A stretch of DNA of 64,000 bases, from contig MU119227.1 in the NCBI GenBank assembly GCA_014904845.1, positions 124,001 to 188,000 of the forward strand, given 5' to 3'. The notes beneath the pieces are model-generated. The model saw only the letters and a program-made list of their open reading frames with translations. It was not told where the DNA came from and searched no databases. The stretch is from Acephala macrosclerotiorum. Taxonomy: Eukaryota > Ascomycota > Leotiomycetes > Helotiales > Mollisiaceae. Shown here piece after piece: positions 1-11,724 of the stretch. The position numbers and the translations under genes were made by a program. Each line of letters opens with the position of its first letter. Positions within the stretch are counted from its first letter, which is position 1.

Positions 1-226
1 TCTCTGCACTGAATTCGCTACCCATCTTGACCTTCTTCTTGAGCTGCAGGGCAGGGGGCTTGACGGCTTTGAATGGCTTCGAGTCTAATCGGCGGCGCTT
101 CGCTGCAATTGTGTTCTGTTGCCTGTCCGTTGGAATTGCCTTTCTTTTTCGCTCGTGTTTATCCTTTGCTTCCTGCTGTAGTGTAGCCTGGAGCTTTTTC
201 CAATTACTCGAGAGCTCTGGTGCCAT
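1..226 (-). CDS. REX4: REX4-like RNA exonuclease 4, N-terminal part only (runs off the left edge)
   Basis: Read on the minus strand from ATG at 226, this is an open, intron-free stretch of 75 codons that leaves the window. It begins MAPELSSNWKKLQATL and continues into a Lys/Arg-rich segment with an AAKRRR basic cluster. This start is characteristic of fungal Rex4, a DEDD-family 3'-5' exonuclease of the nucleolus that takes part in pre-rRNA processing. The exonuclease domain lies outside the window, so no catalytic residue can be checked. The basic N-terminus fits nuclear or nucleolar targeting. The gene is divergent from ESA1 with about 230 bp between the start codons. The call rests on the N-terminal signature recognised from family knowledge. 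Confidence 0.75.
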   Translation of the reverse strand, partial: MAPELSSNWKKLQATLQQEAKDKHERKRKAIPTDRQQNTIAAKRRRLDSKPFKAVKPPALQLKKKVKMGSEFSAE

Positions 227-459
227 TTCGACGTTGCGGTGCTATCGACGCATCGTTATTTTTCGACGTTTTCTTAAAGGTCCTGGTCGAGGAAGGTAAT
301 TTTCAGTCATGAAAATTTAGGCGACAAGGCTCGGTCGGGGCTTTTCAACGCTAAAGCCATCGCCAGCCTCGTTTTTGCCCCTCCATCCTCATCAATCACG
401 ACAGCATCAAAGTCATCGCGCAACAATTCAAAGTCATCAAATAAATCGCGATTTCCATC
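227..459. promoter_or_regulatory. Shared REX4/ESA1 divergent promoter interval
   Basis: This 233-bp gap separates two start codons facing away from each other, so both promoters must lie here or overlap the genes. I see no clear TATA box and no long repeat. Nothing else is supported. Confidence 0.5.
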
Positions 460-2143
460 ATGGCGGGTGGGGGAGATAACAAAGACTCTAGAGGGGAGCT
501 TCAAGTCCCGAAAATCAAGGGTAGAGCGACAGCTGATACCTTGAAGTGAGTCCATCTGTCTGCGCGTGCGACCGTGTGCTAACCTCGCTACAGAATAGGA
601 TGTACAGCGATGGTGCAGAAGGTGAGCTCTTCAACTCATTCCTTTGCGCAACCACTTGTTTCGCCACACTTTCAAATGCTTCACTTCCTTCCACACAATT
701 GTTTCGACTTAATTTAAGTTCTTACTGACAACCTCTTAGGATGGCCAATTTCGAAGAGCCGAAATATTGAGCATCAGAGACATCAAGAGTGGTCGCCAAT
801 TCTACTGCAACTTCGATAATTTTAACAAGCGTTTGGACGAATGGGTACCTGTAGGCCGTATCGACTTTAGCCAAGATGTGGAATGGCCAAGCCCAGAAAA
901 GCCCAAGGAACCGAAAAAAGCTACGGCACAGGTAGCAAAAAAGACAGTCGGCCAGAAGAAAGCTCAAAAACGACCAGCTGCCACGAGAGAGGTATCGGTG
1001 GCATCAGAAGTTAGCACACCGCGTCCATGGGGAGATTTTGAAGATTCTCAAAAAGGCACTCCTGACCCCGACGGAGAGGAAAAACTTACCACCCCTCTCG
1101 ACCTCGACAATACGCCTGGTGCAGAAGATGACGATCCTATGGATCTGGACGAGGTGGCAAACAAAGCCGTATCAGCGAAGGCAGAGGCTCGAGAAGAATT
1201 TAGTCGGGAAGAGGAGATCGAAAAGCTTCGTGTGGGAGGTTCCATGACCCAAAACCAAGCCGAAATCTCACGTATCAGAAACATCTCCAAAGTTCAATTC
1301 GGCAAATACGACCTGTTCCCGTGGTATTTCTCGCCTTATCCAGAAGAATTCACCCAAGAAGACCTCATGTACATTTGTGAATTCTGTCTCAACTACTATG
1401 GCGATCTCAAATCCTTCACTCGGCATCGACAGAAGTGTACATTACAGCACCCTCCTGGAAACGAGATCTACCGGGACGATTATGTATCATTCTTCGAGAT
1501 AGATGGACGTCGACAGCGAACTTGGTGTCGAAACCTTTGTCTACTCTCAAAGATGTTCCTCGATCACAAGACTCTCTACTACGATGTCGACCCCTTTTTA
1601 TTCTATGTCATGACTAGTCAAGATGAGAAAGGTTACCACCTGGTAGGATATTTCTCGAAGGAGAAGGAGAGTATTGATGGATACAATGTTGCATGTATTC
1701 TCACACTCCCACAATTCCAACGAAAAGGATACGGCAGACTGCTCATCCAATTCTCCTACGAGCTATCAAAGATCGAGAACAAGCTCGGCTCGCCAGAAAA
1801 GCCTTTATCCGATTTGGGTCTTCTTTCATATCGACAATACTGGACGGAGCAGCTGGTCGAAATCCTAGTCGAATGTAACGAGAGAGAGGAGAAGGTATCC
1901 ATCGAACAGCTCGCTCAAAGACTAGCTATGACTACAGCCGACGTCGAAGGTACACTCCACGCAAAACACATGCAAGTCTGGCACAAGACTGATCACAAGA
2001 TCGTTATCCCCATGAAGCTGATCAAAGAGTATGAGGCGAGGGTTGAGAAGGCGAAGACAAAGCCGAAGCGAACGATTGATCCTGATCTGATACAGTGGAA
2101 GCCGCCAGTGTTCACTGCAAACCAACGTACGTGGGGTTGGTAA
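460..2143 (+). CDS. ESA1: MYST-family histone acetyltransferase Esa1 (NuA4 catalytic subunit)
   Basis: Three exons (460-545, 594-621, 740-2143) give 505 aa. Esa1 acetylates histones H4 and H2A as the catalytic subunit of NuA4 in the nucleus. The first two exons encode the start of the chromo-barrel domain (KIGCTAMVQK, then DGQFRRAEIL), joined to NFNKRLDEWVP in exon 3. An acidic and basic linker (about residues 80-180) precedes the MYST domain. The MYST domain has the C2HC finger YICEFC...HRQKC near residue 249, the catalytic Cys in ACILTLPQ near 357, the acetyl-CoA loop QRKGYGR, and the glutamate in SPEKPLSDLG near 391. The small second exon (28 nt) is fixed by frame and by the conserved IGC motif. 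Length matches fungal Esa1. No oddities seen. Confidence 0.97.
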
Positions 2144-2440
2144 GGTGGATTTGGAGGCTAATAGCATACTACAAGGAGTCTCGGCTTTGTTCTAGGAGTA
2201 AGGGGTGGGCTAGGCTGAACTGGCAGCGAAACGTGGATTGGGGTGTTAGGAGTTCAGGTAGTCTGGGAACAAGTACTCATCAAGAACATAGCGCATTCAA
2301 AAGAAATTTTCCTGTGCAAGTTTTTAGCAGCCTGTTTCTCAAGTCGTGCCAAGTGTGCTCATAAAAGTTTGTTCGCCTGTAATCTGCGATTGCCAGCATT
2401 GAACACCGACGAAAGTCTCGCAAGAAGTGGGTATCTCAAA

Positions 2441-3811
2441 TCAACAAACATATCTCACTCTCTCTTTCAACCCCTCATGAATAACCCCTGTAACATACCC
2501 CGCAAACTCCGCTGAAAATAGCGCAACACCCAACTCCTGACTCGTATACCAACTTGCTCTATCCATGTTCCCACTCCCAAGCACCACCACCTCCTCATCC
2601 ATAATCACGCACTTAAGATGACTCTTCACCGGCTCTTCAGCACTCTCTACTCCCACTCTCGGCTGATAATACCCAATCCTCAACACACCAGGTTCGAGTT
2701 TCGGATTCTCAGGATCGGAGGTTGGAAGACTTTGGTTGTATTGTTGTAACAAACGACGGTAACGGCGAAGGAGTTTCCAGACTTCGTACTCGGTGATTGT
2801 TCCTGCCGTCGCGAGTTGTTCGAGGATCATGAGTCGGTTACTGGTGATAATGTAGACGTGTATTCCGCGTTCGATGGCTGAGAAGACGGCGTTGATTACG
2901 GGCTGGGAGGTGAGGTTTGGGGTTTGGAGGTAGATGTTTCGTTTTGCGTGACTGAATATGTTGAGGATGAAGAGATTTAGCGGCGTCGGTGGAGGTGCTG
3001 ACTTAGTGAAGGGTTGGAAGCGAGGGTTGACGTGGTGAGGCGATGGGAGCAGGATCGTTGGTATCTCTTCGTCTTTGGATGAAAACGGTGCTGCTTGAAC
3101 GAAAGGTCGGTTTGATGTATCACTATCGGCCGAAGAGGCAAAGTCCTTATTGTCTTTTGGCAAAGGGGGCAAGGCAGCTCCCCCTCTTGACCAGAATGAA
3201 TTCCAGAAATGGAACAGCGTTTTTGTAATTTCTCCTTTTATCTCTACACAGCCCTCGAACCAGTTCTCCCACGAAATATTACATGAGGGCATGAATGCGA
3301 GCTTTCGATCTATAAGGATGAATTTTGGATGCATGACGCTGAATGGAAGGACGAAAACACTCTTGACAACCAGCTCAATGCCCTTCAGCTTCTCAGGTGG
3401 AGGTAATCCGAGTTTCGTCCATGACGAGGGTGGGTAGATCTTGCCGTCCAAAGATGATGTCTGAGACAACTTTTGAAAAATGGAAGAAGACGAGAAGCAT
3501 ACCCGTACTTGGATCTTCCGCTTGTGCGAAGCTCCTTTGTCAGACAACCCCAGAAGTAAAGATACGAGAGCTTCTTGAGAGGAAGACTTCGCCCAAAAGC
3601 ACGTGACAATGATGACTTCATGGTTTGCTCGAGCGCATTTTGGGATGGCTTGAGAGAAGATATGATTGCCAGTACCGATCTCGAATCCTAAAGGCGTCGA
3701 GGTCGTTATAAGGAGTTGAGGAGATGTTGCGTAGTAGTTGGGGTTCTCGAGCGTGTTCTCTTCCCCATGGTTCCGGACATCTTGAAGCCAAGCATCTGTG
3801 AGAGAGGCCAT
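2441..3811 (-). CDS. Phospholipase D-superfamily protein with two HKD motifs
   Basis: One exon of 456 aa from ATG 3811. The frame is open further upstream but offers no earlier ATG. Two HxKx4D motifs are visible: HPKFILID in the middle and HLKCVIMD near the C-terminus, the latter followed by GSGNMDRASW. This spacing is that of bacterial cardiolipin-synthase-type and PLDc_2 proteins, in which the two motifs form one active site that hydrolyses or transfers a phosphodiester through a phosphohistidine intermediate. The first motif is followed by PSCNISWEN instead of the usual GSxN, so that half is slightly divergent. No signal peptide or clear membrane segment is visible. Substrate cannot be told: a phospholipid phosphodiesterase or transphosphatidylase is likely, a nuclease possible. 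Confidence 0.85.
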   Translation of the reverse strand: MASLTDAWLQDVRNHGEENTLENPNYYATSPQLLITTSTPLGFEIGTGNHIFSQAIPKCARANHEVIIVTCFWAKSSSQEALVSLLLGLSDKGASHKRKIQVRVCFSSSSIFQKLSQTSSLDGKIYPPSSWTKLGLPPPEKLKGIELVVKSVFVLPFSVMHPKFILIDRKLAFMPSCNISWENWFEGCVEIKGEITKTLFHFWNSFWSRGGAALPPLPKDNKDFASSADSDTSNRPFVQAAPFSSKDEEIPTILLPSPHHVNPRFQPFTKSAPPPTPLNLFILNIFSHAKRNIYLQTPNLTSQPVINAVFSAIERGIHVYIITSNRLMILEQLATAGTITEYEVWKLLRRYRRLLQQYNQSLPTSDPENPKLEPGVLRIGYYQPRVGVESAEEPVKSHLKCVIMDEEVVVLGSGNMDRASWYTSQELGVALFSAEFAGYVTGVIHEGLKERVRYVC

Positions 3812-4393
3812 TATGCCACTCACTGCGAGGCGTTCGAGGCGATCGAGTCGATGGATGACGATACGTATTTGCCGAGAAGTTAAGACGGACAAGCAAAGAG
3901 GAGGCTTAAGTTGGTGAAGAACAACAGATGTACTAGATCAAGGATACGATCACGTGTTTAAGTTTGGAAGGTCCGTGGTCAGTGGTCCGTGCGCATCTGC
4001 CTTGTTTTGTTCTCGGTGTGTGCGTACTTCACCTGCTTCGACGCACTTCATGTCCAACACATATATAATTCATTCATCCGTCACCCCCACAAATGTCTTC
4101 GTGCCATGTTGGCTTGCCTGGCTTATCTTCTCGATTCTGTTCCGCTTTCATCCCCTGTCACGTTTCAATTGCTTTGCTCTCTTGAAGATTGGCCATGGTG
4201 TGATGGAGGCAGTATCTTGTCGGACATGCTTAGAAAAGAGACTGTTTTAGAGTCGAAGGACCTTCTTTTTCTTGCCCAAAGTCCCGACTTGGAGCTGAAC
4301 ACTCAGTCACGAGAAAAGTGTGAAGTTTCATTCATGTGTCTAATTTGTCTTTGCGAAGTTTCCTATATGGTCGCTGATATTGTTGTCTGTTAG
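3812..4393. promoter_or_regulatory. Divergent promoter between the PLD-like gene and the HET gene; holds the missing first HET exon
   Basis: About 580 bp between two divergent genes. The HET reading frame has no usable ATG after 4393, and TTGTCTGTTAG ending at 4393 is a good 3' splice site, so a short first exon must lie here. One option that keeps the frame is ATG at 4334 followed after one base by a GTCTAA donor at 4338, but that donor is weak. A possible ATG-GAG-GCA exon at 4203 with donor GTATCT would need the other acceptor at 4416. I could not decide between them. Confidence 0.4.
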
Positions 4394-6929
4394 TGGGTGA
4401 CCATGAAAATTATCAGTATCGCGGGCTTCAAGGCTCTGACGCCATTCGAATCATCAAATTGTGCCCTTCAAATGTTCCAGATGCTGAGCTACAATGCGAG
4501 CTTCTTCACACCAGTCTAACTGAATGCGAAGAAGATATTCACAGTTTATACACAGCCATTTCGTACGTCTGGGGCGATGTCAAAGATACCAAGACAATCT
4601 TAGTTGATGGAAAGAAGTTGGAGATCACAGCGACACTACATTCTGCTCTTCTCCACATTCGTCTGAAGAATGACCCAGCCCGCCTCTGGGCGGACGCTAT
4701 ATGTATCAATCAGTCGGATGTGGAAGAGCGCAATCAACAAGTCCGGCAAATGGGTGCAGTTTATGCCTGCGCATCTCATACAATCATCTATTTTGGCTCT
4801 CCGACTCCTGAAGCAGAGCTTTTTCTTGAAACTCTTCGACAATCCAATGCAAATGTCCGAAAAGGGTTCCGGACAAGCGAATTGGCCTCAAAAACCTGCG
4901 ATGAACTCTGGGTTCTGGCCAGGGATTGCTTTCTTAACCAGGCGTGGCTGTCTAGGATATGGGTGCTTCAAGAACTCTTGTTCTCCAGAGATCCATGGAT
5001 TCAATGCGGTCGTAGTCGTTGCAGATGGGACGACTTTTGCAGGCATGCTCGATCGTTCCACGAGAAGCTCCCTGATAATATCAGAGCTTCTACAGCTTCT
5101 GGATCCCCAAAGGACGACATGTTCTCGTACTTGCTCGACTATCTTCCTTCCTATTCAATCTATGATATAGGAGCAACCTTGAACGGACTCGAGCTTTTGC
5201 TGGCTATGGAGAGGTTTCGTAACGACTTCTATAACACCCAGTCAGACACTCATGGGGATCGATTTTTGTTGAGATTAATGCAAGCCCGCAGGGCACTCGG
5301 TGTCACTGATCCCCGCGACATGTTGTATGCCCATGCTACTATTGCTAGATCCGCGGACTTGGTCGATAAAGATAAGGACCTTGTCAAGGTGGATTACAAC
5401 AGAAGCTGCCAGACGATTTACATGGATACGGCGCATTATTTCTTCGAGAAGACCATCGGCTGCTCCATCTTGTCTTTTGTGGAAGACGTTGGAGTTCGAC
5501 GAGAAGGGTTGGCTTCTTGGGCTCCTGATTGTAAGTTTCAGCTCTCCGATACTTTCTCATCGGCAACTGACTCAAGTTCCGGAGGAACAGGGACATTATC
5601 ACAACCCAGCAAGCCTTGGATTTCTATCCATGAGTGGACCACAATGAACATCACGGTTCAAAAATATGACGAGAGGTGCCATGTCAGAGGACGTGGAAGG
5701 AGACAGGGTCGAGTTGATTGGTCCATCGAGTCTGATTTTACCCATGCCTGGTTTCAAGGCATCCTGGCCAATCTTGGAATTCACGTAGGAGTAGTTGGTG
5801 CTATGAGTGATGAGATTCGAAATACCCTGTCTATCTTCGATATGGCGAAGTTTTTTTATAATGAATAGTAAGTTACCACGGATCAGTTCTTGATAACTAT
5901 ATGACTTATTTTTCGTCTCCCAAGTGTTGATAAATTTGCTGTCAGATCCAAACTCTATATTATTGTTCTCAATCTTTGGCACTCTTTGACCTTTGACAAG
6001 CTTGTCATTTGGCCATAGTTACGCTAACATCCGTTTTACAAATGCAAAGTCCAGATCTTCAAATAAATACATTCGCAGTTGGCTTGGATGCGTATGCAAG
6101 GTTTTACGACTTATTGGATGCAGCACTCGGCCCCGGACTCCTTCCCGATCCACGTATCAACTTTCCCCCGGCAAAAGTTCCATTCTTCGAACGCACCCAA
6201 GCTAGGCAGTCGAAAGAGGAAAAGCATCTCGAATGTCGAACGCGCCTAAGAGATGCCTTGGCTAGCACCCAACTTAGCAGCTCAACCCTCCATCCTGCCA
6301 ATTCAAACCAATATGGCACAAGTCACGTGACTCAGTACGTGATACCAAATTTAGTAAAAGACACCCTCGCACCTGGCAAGCAATCAATTTTCAAAGGTCG
6401 TCGCTTGACTGTGCTTCCCGACGGTAGACTTGCCTTGGTTCCAGCTTCAACCAGAAAGGGTGATCGGATTATTTGTCTTGCGGGATCCGACGTACCCTAT
6501 GTCCTTCGTCCCTACAACGAGGGTCGCACGATTTCGGACGCATCAATACACTCTTCCTTCTCTCGGCCGAATGACTTTAGTCCATACGTTCCAAATGGAT
6601 GCAGAGCATGCCAGTACAGCTTAGTAAGTTCCTTGACAATGACCGAATACTCGGTGCTAATGATCCTTTAGAAATATTGCGATGAGAAGCACCCCTTCTG
6701 CGGGTCTTGCAGAGCAGACGGGGAGCTGTTTTGTGACTATGGTAGGAAATTTTCCATAGATAATTCGCTGCAAAAACTAATATCCTCGCTAGATAATGTT
6801 TACTGTATACAAGATCTTGAAGTCGAACATTACAAGCTTGTTGGAGAGTGCTTCGTAGAAGGGTTAATGATGGGGTGGACCGTTCCGGAGCTTGAAAGAT
6901 GGAGGAAGGTGATCTTTGCTATCCATTAA
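4394..6929 (+). CDS. HET-domain (heterokaryon incompatibility) protein; start exon unresolved
   Basis: Exons supported by frame: 4394-5530, 5591-5867, 6050-6623, 6672-6741, 6793-6929, about 730 aa plus a few N-terminal residues. The HET domain is clear: YTAISYVWGD, LWADAICINQSD and QVRQMGAVYACA near the start, then SRIWVLQELL. HET proteins mediate vegetative incompatibility or other non-self responses, often ending in cell death. The family's C-terminal tail is present (GDRIICLAGSDVPYVLRP ... YKLVGECFVEGLMMG). Between these two blocks lies an unusual Cys-rich insertion of about 60-70 aa (CRAC, CDEKHPFCGSC, FCDYDNVYC) that could bind metal. The 60-nt intron 5531-5590 has no in-frame stop, but splicing restores the conserved SWAPDW. 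The intron 5868-6049 is chosen by phase and its CTAAC branch point. Confidence 0.88.
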
Positions 6930-7641
6930 GCAACCTTCGCTCGGTATTTACTACATTGGAATTGCAAGACGCCATGATGGCTTTATGCGGCTTGCAATGT
7001 CCTAGTTGAGATCATGCATTACCATGCAAAACTTGAAGACATGCTGACAACCAGCTATCATCGAAAAAAAAAAAGTATTTCTCAAGCAGATTTTTGACTT
7101 TTTAGCAAAAGTTTAGTACATCGAAACCACCTTCAACAAGCGTCAGCGCAAGCTGTTGTGCCCAAAGCATGTCAAAAGATACAATGCCCTGCAAGGACTA
7201 AATCACGGAATTTTGGGCCCCAACGACGTTCAATTTTTGAGGAGCCTTTCTTTATGCGAGATCCCATGTAAATTTGTTGCAATACCTTCGTCATCTGTGG
7301 AGGCACTTCATGTTCACATGCTTCTTTAAATCACGTGATATACCAATTTTTCGTTAACAAGCAGAAGTAATCCTTTCTAAACTGTAGAATATATCTTGTT
7401 GAATTGCGAAGTATGAAATGTTCGTATTGATGTGCAGAATCTCTAGAAGGATTGGTGTTGTGGTTTGTCAGATCCTAGCCTCGGCCCGCGAATGACGGTA
7501 TTTGTTTGCTACAAATTCCTCCGCATTCCACACCACGTCAAAATATACACACGACCAACATCAACGACTTTACGACTTGCGATACCATTCTGTATATTAC
7601 CTGCAGCGCCCAATACATCAGCTTCCAAGTGGCAGATCAAC
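6930..7641. other. Intergenic, no gene seen
   Basis: About 700 bp between two plus-strand genes. AT-rich, with a short A-run near 7065 and short reading frames only. It should hold the 3' end of the HET transcript and the Lon promoter. Confidence 0.5.
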
Positions 7642-10600
7642 ATGGCGCCTATCAAGGCCGCAACTCTCCCCATCATACCTCTAGCAAAGGGCACCGTCCT
7701 CCTACCCGGAATTGTCCTCAGAATCCCCGTTGCAGGCAATCGGCCAGATATTCCAGCCTTGCTTTCGAATGTATACAGCCAAGCAGCGTCGAAGACTCGG
7801 AACGAGAGGCTTGATAATGTCAACATTGCTTGTGTTCCGCTGAACTCGCCATTCTTGACTCAGAGTGGGCAGAAGATGATTCAGGGGAACGAGAAGAACC
7901 AAATGCCCAAAGAACGATTAGACATCAATCCATCCCAAGCGACGAAGAAGGATTTATTCGGATATGGGACAGCTGCGAAGATAACTGGCGTAGAGGGTCG
8001 AGGGACTGGAGAGTTTGCTTTGTTGGTGGAAGGTGTAGCTAGGGTTCGGATAGAGAACATCACGCAAGACCGACCGTTCTTTGGGGCAGAAGTCACATAT
8101 GAGTATGATGATGGTAAGCGTGTTTATCAAGTCTGCCAATGATTGTGCTAATGTTTTCAGCTATACATGCCGAAGACGTCGCTATGCAAGGTCTCTTTTC
8201 CCATCTCAAGCAACTGTCCCGCGAGCTTCTGACACTCCTTCGATTATCCTCTCTACTTCCGCGCGCTTCCGGAGCCACGGCTCTGTCACCAGTTCTCGCA
8301 CGCCGTCTCGAGTTGTTCATAGCAAGGAAAACACTACAAGACGCTGGAGTTCTTGCAGATTTCATGGCAAACATTGTCAATAGTTCTTTTGAGGAAAAAC
8401 TACAGGTCTTGGCTGCTTTGGATGTTAAGGAAAGGATGGAGAAGGCCATCGAACTACTCCAGCGCCAGGTTGGGGACATCAAGACTAATGTTAAAATTAC
8501 CTCGATTACAAGCACTATCCCAAACAACATCGATCTGGACCAGATGAATCGGATCAACAAGGAGCGAACAAGAAGAACAGGCATGGCATTACCACCGGGA
8601 GTTTTCGATATGGGCGGAGGTCCAGAGGATGAGAACGAGCCTAATGATATGGACGAATTAAAGAAAAAGATTGATTCCGCAAAGATGTCTCCTGAAGCTG
8701 CCAAAGTTGCGGATCGGGAGCTGAAGAGGCTGAAGAAGATGTCGCCAGCTCAAGCAGAATACCAAGTCACTAGGAACTACCTGGAAAACCTGGCAGAAAT
8801 ACCATGGTCTGCCCAGACAGAGGATCAATTAGGTGCTGACACATTACCAAGAGCCAGAAAGCAGCTGGACGATGACCACTATGGACTTGAGAAGGTTAAG
8901 AAGCGCTTACTCGAGTACTTGGCTGTCCTGAAGCTCAAACAGTCTATCAATGAGAATGTCAATGCGCAGATCACGAAAGCAGAGGAAGAGAAGGCGGAGG
9001 AGAAGCTTGAAATTCTCAAGAGCAAGCGAATGATCGACAAATCGCCAATTCTTCTCTTGGTTGGTCCTCCTGGCGTCGGCAAGACAAGTTTGGCGAAGTC
9101 TGTAGCGACAGCACTGGGACGCAAGTTTCATCGAATCTCTTTGGGCGGTGTTCGAGATGAAGCTGAGATCAGAGGTCATCGGAGGACATATGTTGCGGCG
9201 ATGCCAGGTCTGATCCTGCAAGGGCTAAAGAAAGTAGGAGTCTGCAATCCGGTCTTTCTCCTAGATGAAATTGACAAAGTTGGGTAAGTCATATTACGGA
9301 CATTCCCAATGAGAATTGAGAGCTGATCATTCTAAAGTACTACGAACTTTAACGGTGACCCCTCAGCTGCAATGCTGGAGGTCCTCGATCCCGAGCAAAA
9401 CCATACATTCACAGACCACTACGTCAACATTCCAATTGATCTCAGCAAGGTCTTATTCATCGCCACGGCCAACAGTCTGGATACGATTCCTCCTCCGCTT
9501 CTAGACCGAATGGAAACGATCAACCTTTCGGGATACACCACACTCGAAAAACGACACATCGCGTTGCAGCATTTGATCCCGAAGCAAATTCGGACAAGTA
9601 AGTCCCGTCCGTTAATGCCGTGTCTTATCCCTCACTAACGCTGTGTAGACGGGCTTGGAGACGGGCAGGTAGAGTTCAACCAAGATGTTGTATCCAAAAT
9701 CATCGAGTCCTATACTCGCGAATCAGGTGTCCGCAACCTCGAGCGCGAAATTGGCTCCGTATGCCGTGCAAAGGCTGTGGAATATGCTGAAGCAAAGGAT
9801 GCTGGACATGAAGGTTGGGTTGAATCTTCTTACCTCAAAAGTTGTGCTAAAATGTCGGACAGAGAATTACAAACCTCAGTTGTCAGTGCAAGACATTGAA
9901 GACATCCTCGGAATTGAGAAGTACGACGAAGAAATTGCCGAGAAAACAAGGTATTTATCCGAAGCTCCCATGTCACTTGCTCCCAGCGTCGTACCTTCAC
10001 GCCACGGGGGAAAGCGTGCGATGCAAGATAGGAGATACAAAATCTCCGATTCATATTGCTCTGAGGAGATCGCTGACACATGTATGCAGTCGCCCAGGAA
10101 TTGTGACTGGTCTCGTGGCCTACAGCTCAGGTGGGAACGGGAGCATACTTTTCATCGAAGTTGCCGACATGCCAGGTAGCGGAAGCGTGCAGCTCACGGG
10201 GAAGCTAGGAGACGTGCTCAAGGAGAGTGTTGAGGTCGCACTAAGTTGGGTCAAAGCCCATGCGTACGAACTTGGCCTAACAGCCGATCCTACCGAAAAC
10301 ATCATGAAGAATCGAAGCATTCACGTTCATTGCCCGTCGGGCGCGATACCAAAGGTGTGAAAGGTGTTTCAAAGTACCACATGGTCCGCTAACTCTTGTA
10401 GGATGGTCCATCTGCCGGCATGGCGCACACGATTGCACTCATTTCCTTATTCTCTGGCAAAGCTGTACCTCCAACTATGGCCATGACAGTAAGTGGTATT
10501 CTATGATTACCCCGGATTGCAAAGCTAATACAAACCAGGGCGAAATATCACTCCGAGGTCGAGTTACAGCCGTCGGGGGCATCAAGGAGAAACTCATTGG

Positions 10601-10899
10601 TGCTCTCCGCGCGGGCGTTAAGACCGTCTTGCTGCCCGCCCAAAACAGGAAAGAGTAAGCCTCCGTGCTCCTGTCGTTCCCAGAATTCCGACTAACCTCC
10701 ACCCAGCGTCAAAGAGTTGCCTCAAGAAGTCAAGGACGGATTAGAGATTATTCACGTCAGGTATGTGACACTCTTTCAAATTTCCTTGAAGCTTAACTGA
10801 TGATCCGGCAGACATATCTGGGAAGCAATGCGCCATGTTTGGCCTGAAGCACACTGGCCAGGCGAGCAGAACTTCGCTGGTATCGAGAGTCAGCTTTAG
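7642..10899 (+). CDS. LONP2: Peroxisomal Lon protease (Lon protease homolog 2)
   Basis: Ten exons (7642-8113, 8161-9283, 9338-9597, 9649-9813, 9863-9950, 10090-10354, 10402-10488, 10539-10654, 10707-10760, 10812-10899) give 905 aa. The protein is an ATP-dependent serine protease. It has the Lon N-domain ([15 protein letters not shown]), a Walker [14 protein letters not shown], Walker [13 protein letters not shown], and the proteolytic domain with the catalytic Ser in DGPSAGM and Lys in IKEKLIGA. The protein ends in SQL, a PTS1-type tripeptide, and has no mitochondrial presequence. That points to the peroxisomal matrix enzyme rather than mitochondrial Pim1. ATG 7642 starts right at the Lon domain. 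All splice sites are GT-AG; the shortest intron is 47 nt. Confidence 0.96.
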
Positions 10900-11724
10900 G
10901 TAAGCTTACCAAGTGCAGTGTCTCCGACGCTCTTACACATTGAATGTACTGTTATTTCCCCCTCTTCTCTTTAATACTGGATTTGGAATTGGTTTGGCGC
11001 TGCACAGCGAAGCGTGGATTTAGGAAGGTTCTACCCTGTTATGGATGGAAGAATGAATACGGCGTCATAATGAGAATGCTTGTTTAAACCTAGTGAGTGG
11101 TACAGTACAAATATATATACCGACATACTTTCAGGTGGTATTATGTTGATCTCACCCTGCCTTTGCTTGGCGTTGGTTTAGAAACGGTTTCTTCGGCGTA
11201 CGCATGTGCGTCGGCCATCCCTAGTGGGCTGCAACCTCTCCATCTTATCGTATGCCATCGAATCAAGAAGGAATCAATCCTCCGAAGAAGCGAAGCGGAA
11301 ACTCAAGGGAGGAGAGATCACCGTTATGCTTCGGGAAGTACAGCAGGAGTGGAGCATTGCCCTTCCTGTCCCGGCTTCTCTCCTATTTGTTCGCACCTTC
11401 AAGCTTCGGGAAGAAGAGCAAAGGCCAGTGGGGGCTTGTGGAACACACATGAACACACGACTCACGAACTCGGTGTTTGGGGCTGGCTGCGGTCAAGTCG
11501 TGGTTTCCTTGGACTCTGAATTGGATATTTTGGACCACAGAATCGCAAAGTAGCTCGGCTGTAAGCATGCTGGTTGGAAAGAAGGTTCGTATAGCCTTAG
11601 TATTAGATATAGCAAACTTCGGAACTCGGGAAGTAAAGAAGACGCACAAATACAGAGCGACGGAAAGAACACCGTTTCGTGGACGAGGAAGTGGCACAGC
11701 CATATCATCTCCTCCGAAGTGGGA

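Noticed and set aside
4195..4211. ATG codons at 4195 and 4203 as the HET start
   Set aside because: Joining them to the good acceptor at 4393 breaks the frame. They fit only a second, less likely acceptor at 4416 that drops the DHENYQ segment expected before YRGLQG.
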